Assembly (NCBI GenBank): GCA_963851215.1
Contig: CAWKOG010000005.1
Coordinates: 1-64,000 of the forward strand
DNA: 64,000 nt
DNA from: DATKFM01 sp963851215
GTDB lineage: Bacteria > Pseudomonadota > Alphaproteobacteria > Dongiales > Dongiaceae
Direction of reading: 5' to 3'
Below the pieces are notes generated by a model, which searched no databases, was not told the DNA's origin, and was given only the letters and a program-made list of their open reading frames with translations. Both the position numbers and the translations under genes were made by a program. Of the stretch, positions 61,914-64,000 are shown one piece after another. Each line of letters opens with the position of its first letter. Position 1 is the first letter of the stretch.

Positions 61914-62435
61914 ATGGATTGCCCCATGCACGATACAAATCTTGCCGCGATTGCCGCTCCATTTGAAACGACTGCAATTTTCGTCAAGCCGGAGTGGATC
62001 GACTACAACGGTCACATGAATATCGCCTTTTACATCATGGCGTTCGATCTGGCTTTTGACGATCTCTACAAAATGCTCGGCCTCGATCCCGCGGCGGTGG
62101 CGAAGACGGGCATATCCACTTTCTCGGTCGAAAAGCACATCACCTATCAGCAGGAGGTGCATAAGGGGGACCGGCTGCGCATCACCACCCAACTTCTGGG
62201 TTTCGACAGCAAGCGCGCCCACTACATCCAGCTCATGTATCACGCCGATGAGGGCTACCTGGCGGCGACCGACGAGTGGCTGATCCTCTGCGTCGACCTG
62301 AAGAGCCGCAAGGTGACGAATTGGCCGGAGGCGACGCTGAACGCGTTCGAGAAGATCCAGGCCGTCCATTCGCGCCTGCCGCTGCCGCCGGAAGTCGGCC
62401 GCAAGATCGACCTCAAGGCGAAACGGCCGCGGTGA
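61914..62435 (+). CDS. Hotdog-fold acyl-CoA thioesterase, betainyl-CoA thioesterase-like
   Basis: A 173-residue single hotdog-domain protein. The catalytic region is KPEWIDYNGHMNIAFYIMAF near residues 25-44, followed by LGLDPAAVAKTGISTFSVEK and KGDRLRITTQLLGFDSK. The DYNGHMN form is typical of the betainyl-CoA thioesterase group of carnitine breakdown, but no carnitine gene is nearby, so the substrate is open. Start ATG 61914, or ATG 61926; neither has a strong ribosome site. Confidence 0.85.
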   Translation: MDCPMHDTNLAAIAAPFETTAIFVKPEWIDYNGHMNIAFYIMAFDLAFDDLYKMLGLDPAAVAKTGISTFSVEKHITYQQEVHKGDRLRITTQLLGFDSKRAHYIQLMYHADEGYLAATDEWLILCVDLKSRKVTNWPEATLNAFEKIQAVHSRLPLPPEVGRKIDLKAKRPR

Positions 62436-62624
62436 GCGAGGGCCATTTCCGGGGATTCATCTTGCGTTTTTCTTCGGTCAGCGTAATCTTCCCGCGTCGG
62501 GCATTGGCAGACGCCCGGTAACCCCAAGACGATCTTTCGTCCAAGCGCTGCCTTTTCCTGCTGATGCAGGGAGAGGGCGTTTGTGCGTTCCATCTCCCTG
62601 ATCGCGTTTCTGAGGAGACTGACG

Positions 62625-63197
62625 ATGCAATGGGTAACCAGACGGCGTCCCAAGATCGATCGGCTGGCAACTCCTTGGCTAATTCGCCGCTTCATCGACA
62701 AGGATGCGGAGTTTTTATTCGCCGCCCCTGATGACGTTCGGCGCGTCGCCAACGGTACCGGTGCAATTCCCTTCGATGTACCGGGCGTTGAACTTGCGGC
62801 ACCGCAAGGGGGCTGCAGCTTCGATGCGGTCGTGGCGAAATATCAGCTCAAGGATGCAGCGCTCGAGCGCGTTGCCGCAGTCGTGCGCGCGGCTGACAAT
62901 GACAATGGGAATGTTCCAGAAGCTGCCGGCTTGCGGGCAATCTCATTTGGCCTCGCCGGGACCATCCGTGATGACCAGGAGCGTGTGGCACAGGCGCTCA
63001 TCCTGTACGACGCGCTCTATCGCTGGGCGCGGAAGCCTGTCGAAACGTTCATTCGTCCGGAGCGTGGACTCGCGCTCTGGCGGGCCCGCCGCCGCGATCG
63101 CCGGGCGCTAGCCGAGATGGCCCCGCATCTGCTGCGTGACATAGCGCTTACGGCCGAGGAAGTGCAGCAGGAGATGGCCCGGCCATTCTGGCGGTAG
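62625..63197 (+). CDS. ChrB C-terminal domain protein (chromate resistance family)
   Basis: A 190-residue protein matching the C-terminal domain of ChrB: MQWVTRRRPKIDRLATPWLI, RRFIDKDAEFLFAAPDD, GAIPFDVPGVELAAPQGGCS and YDALYRWARKPVETF. ChrB regulates or assists chromate efflux by ChrA; no chrA is seen in the window. Stand-alone copies of this domain occur without chromate genes, so a role in chromate resistance is uncertain. GAGGAG seven bases before ATG 62625 decides the start over the upstream in-frame extension at 62583. Confidence 0.85.
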   Translation: MQWVTRRRPKIDRLATPWLIRRFIDKDAEFLFAAPDDVRRVANGTGAIPFDVPGVELAAPQGGCSFDAVVAKYQLKDAALERVAAVVRAADNDNGNVPEAAGLRAISFGLAGTIRDDQERVAQALILYDALYRWARKPVETFIRPERGLALWRARRRDRRALAEMAPHLLRDIALTAEEVQQEMARPFWR

Positions 63198-63316
63198 ACA
63201 ATACGCGGCGGGTCGCTGCACACCGTCACGCTTTGGACACGGCGGCCTGCCGGGCCGCAGGCACTGGAACGACGCTGCCTGCGGCTATGTTGTGCATCTC
63301 CGCACGGACGACGGCG

Positions 63317-63664
63317 TCAGAAACTCCGGCCATCGACCGGGATACGCTTCAGCGTTGTGAGGTCGACTCCTTCCAAACAACGCACATTGACTGCCGCCGT
63401 CGGCTTGCCGGCACGGTCCTTGCCTTCAGCAAACGGCGCGCAGCCGCAGGTCGGACAGAAATGATGCTGGATGACATGTTTGTTGAACGTGTAGGTGGGA
63501 AGGCTGTCTTCCGGCGTCGACAAGTCGAACTTGTCCCGCGGCACGAACCACAACAGGTAGCCCTTGCGGCTGCAATGGGAGCAATTGCACTCCATCGCCT
63601 GTGTCAGGTCACCCTCGACGTCGAACTTGATGCTGCCGCAATGGCAGGAACCTTTGTATGTCAT
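63317..63664 (-). CDS. GFA family zinc protein
   Basis: A 115-residue protein of the GFA/CENP-V fold with three Cys motifs binding zinc: GSCHCGSIKFDVEGD, MECNCSHCSRKGYLL and HHFCPTCGCAPFAEG. Named for glutathione-dependent formaldehyde-activating enzyme, but most members have no proved activity. Start ATG 63664. Convergent with the ChrB-domain gene, 119 bases apart. Confidence 0.92.
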   Translation of the reverse strand: MTYKGSCHCGSIKFDVEGDLTQAMECNCSHCSRKGYLLWFVPRDKFDLSTPEDSLPTYTFNKHVIQHHFCPTCGCAPFAEGKDRAGKPTAAVNVRCLEGVDLTTLKRIPVDGRSF

Positions 63665-63781
63665 GACTTCTCCTCTATCGCTGGACCTCGCCTAAGGCGA
63701 TCATGACTTGAACCGGCCCGCAGCGGCCCTGTTCCATTTGTTAGCTGGCGGCAATGGCCGATATCAGGTTGCTATAGCAGA

Positions 63782-64000
63782 ATGCCTGCTGTGGATACGA
63801 ACATGTCGTTGACAGCAATCGTCACCGAGACCTCGAAACTTCTGGCTGCTGTCGAGCGGCGAAACTCAGACCTGATTTCATTTCGTGAGATGCTGACCGT
63901 GAAATTGGCGGATGCCGGCGCTGCGCCCGCAAAGCCGGTTCTGCCGGTCTGCCGAATTCTGGTCGGTCGCGCTCGGCCAGGTTGGCGCCAGCGTCAGCGT
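63782..64000 (+). CDS. Partial ORF running off the right edge, hypothetical
   Basis: A frame open to the window end starts at ATG 63782 (MPAVDTNMSLTAIVTETSKL) or ATG 63803 and has an amphipathic start (VTETSKLLAAVERRNSDLIS). 73 codons are visible with no stop. No family is recognised. It diverges from the GFA gene. It may be a real N-terminus or a chance ORF. Confidence 0.35.
   Translation, partial: MPAVDTNMSLTAIVTETSKLLAAVERRNSDLISFREMLTVKLADAGAAPAKPVLPVCRILVGRARPGWRQRQR

Overview
The window is about 64 kb of GC-rich DNA from an alphaproteobacterium, most likely a Rhodospirillales-type organism. The evidence is the greA-carB-carA-yqeY-dnaG-rpoD order, an alphaproteobacterial RpoD with a Glu/Lys-rich insert, a ChrB-type orphan gene, ExoD, and a large hopanoid locus that includes dxs. 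Almost all of the window is chromosomal housekeeping and lipid metabolism. I see no prophage, CRISPR array, insertion sequence or rRNA.

Layout. 1-4.2 kb: an amiC-amiR type amide-sensing pair behind a leader with hairpins and a terminator, a HEAT-repeat/cyclic-nucleotide-binding protein and a CapK/PaaK-type adenylate-forming enzyme, all on the minus strand and all broken by many frameshifts. 4.4-12.2 kb: a small conserved-looking protein, aspartate aminotransferase, a CNNM/CorC-type protein, ExoD, an EF-G paralogue, Dps and MsrP. 12.2-12.4 kb: a candidate small RNA on the minus strand that resembles the suhB/MmgR (alpha-r8) family, with a TGC-N3-GCA palindrome at its 5-prime side. 12.5-26.5 kb: LysR regulator, trxB, a 2OG-Fe(II) oxygenase, Lrp, greA, carBA, yqeY, dnaG and rpoD, followed by two small ORFs that copy only sigma region 4. 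26.6-27.1 kb: a tRNA with anticodon CAT, a short tandem repeat and a GIY-YIG ORF.

27-44.3 kb is the metabolic core: hpnM, hpnN, ispH, hpnH, hpnG, shc, hpnE, hpnD, dxs, hpnA, hpnC, hpnB and dxr. It joins the first two MEP-pathway enzymes (Dxs, Dxr) and the last one (IspH) to squalene synthesis (HpnC, D, E), cyclisation (Shc), side-chain addition (HpnH, HpnG) and transport (HpnM, HpnN). Two copies of a direct repeat, TATCAA-N4-TATCAA, lie upstream of hpnB and dxs.

44.3-52.3 kb: small membrane proteins, a sodium:solute symporter with its DUF4212 partner, a hypothetical protein and a CBS/nucleotidyltransferase regulator, a beta-carbonic anhydrase and a DUF2254 protein. 52.5-55.7 kb: ettA, then mlaC and mlaA for phospholipid transport. 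56.1-61.7 kb: a five-gene dipeptide/oligopeptide ABC transporter (dppABCDF order) with a hairpin between the binding-protein gene and the permeases. The right end carries a thioesterase, a ChrB-domain protein, a GFA-family protein and an ORF cut by the window edge.

Caution on quality: eight otherwise well-conserved genes (aspC, the CNNM gene, hpnM, hpnN, hpnH, shc, the DUF2254 gene, mlaA) carry one or two single-base frameshifts each, while long genes such as carB, dnaG, rpoD, dxs, ettA and the dpp operon are intact. Scattered sequencing indels are the simplest explanation, but real decay, especially in the first 4 kb, cannot be excluded from this sequence alone.
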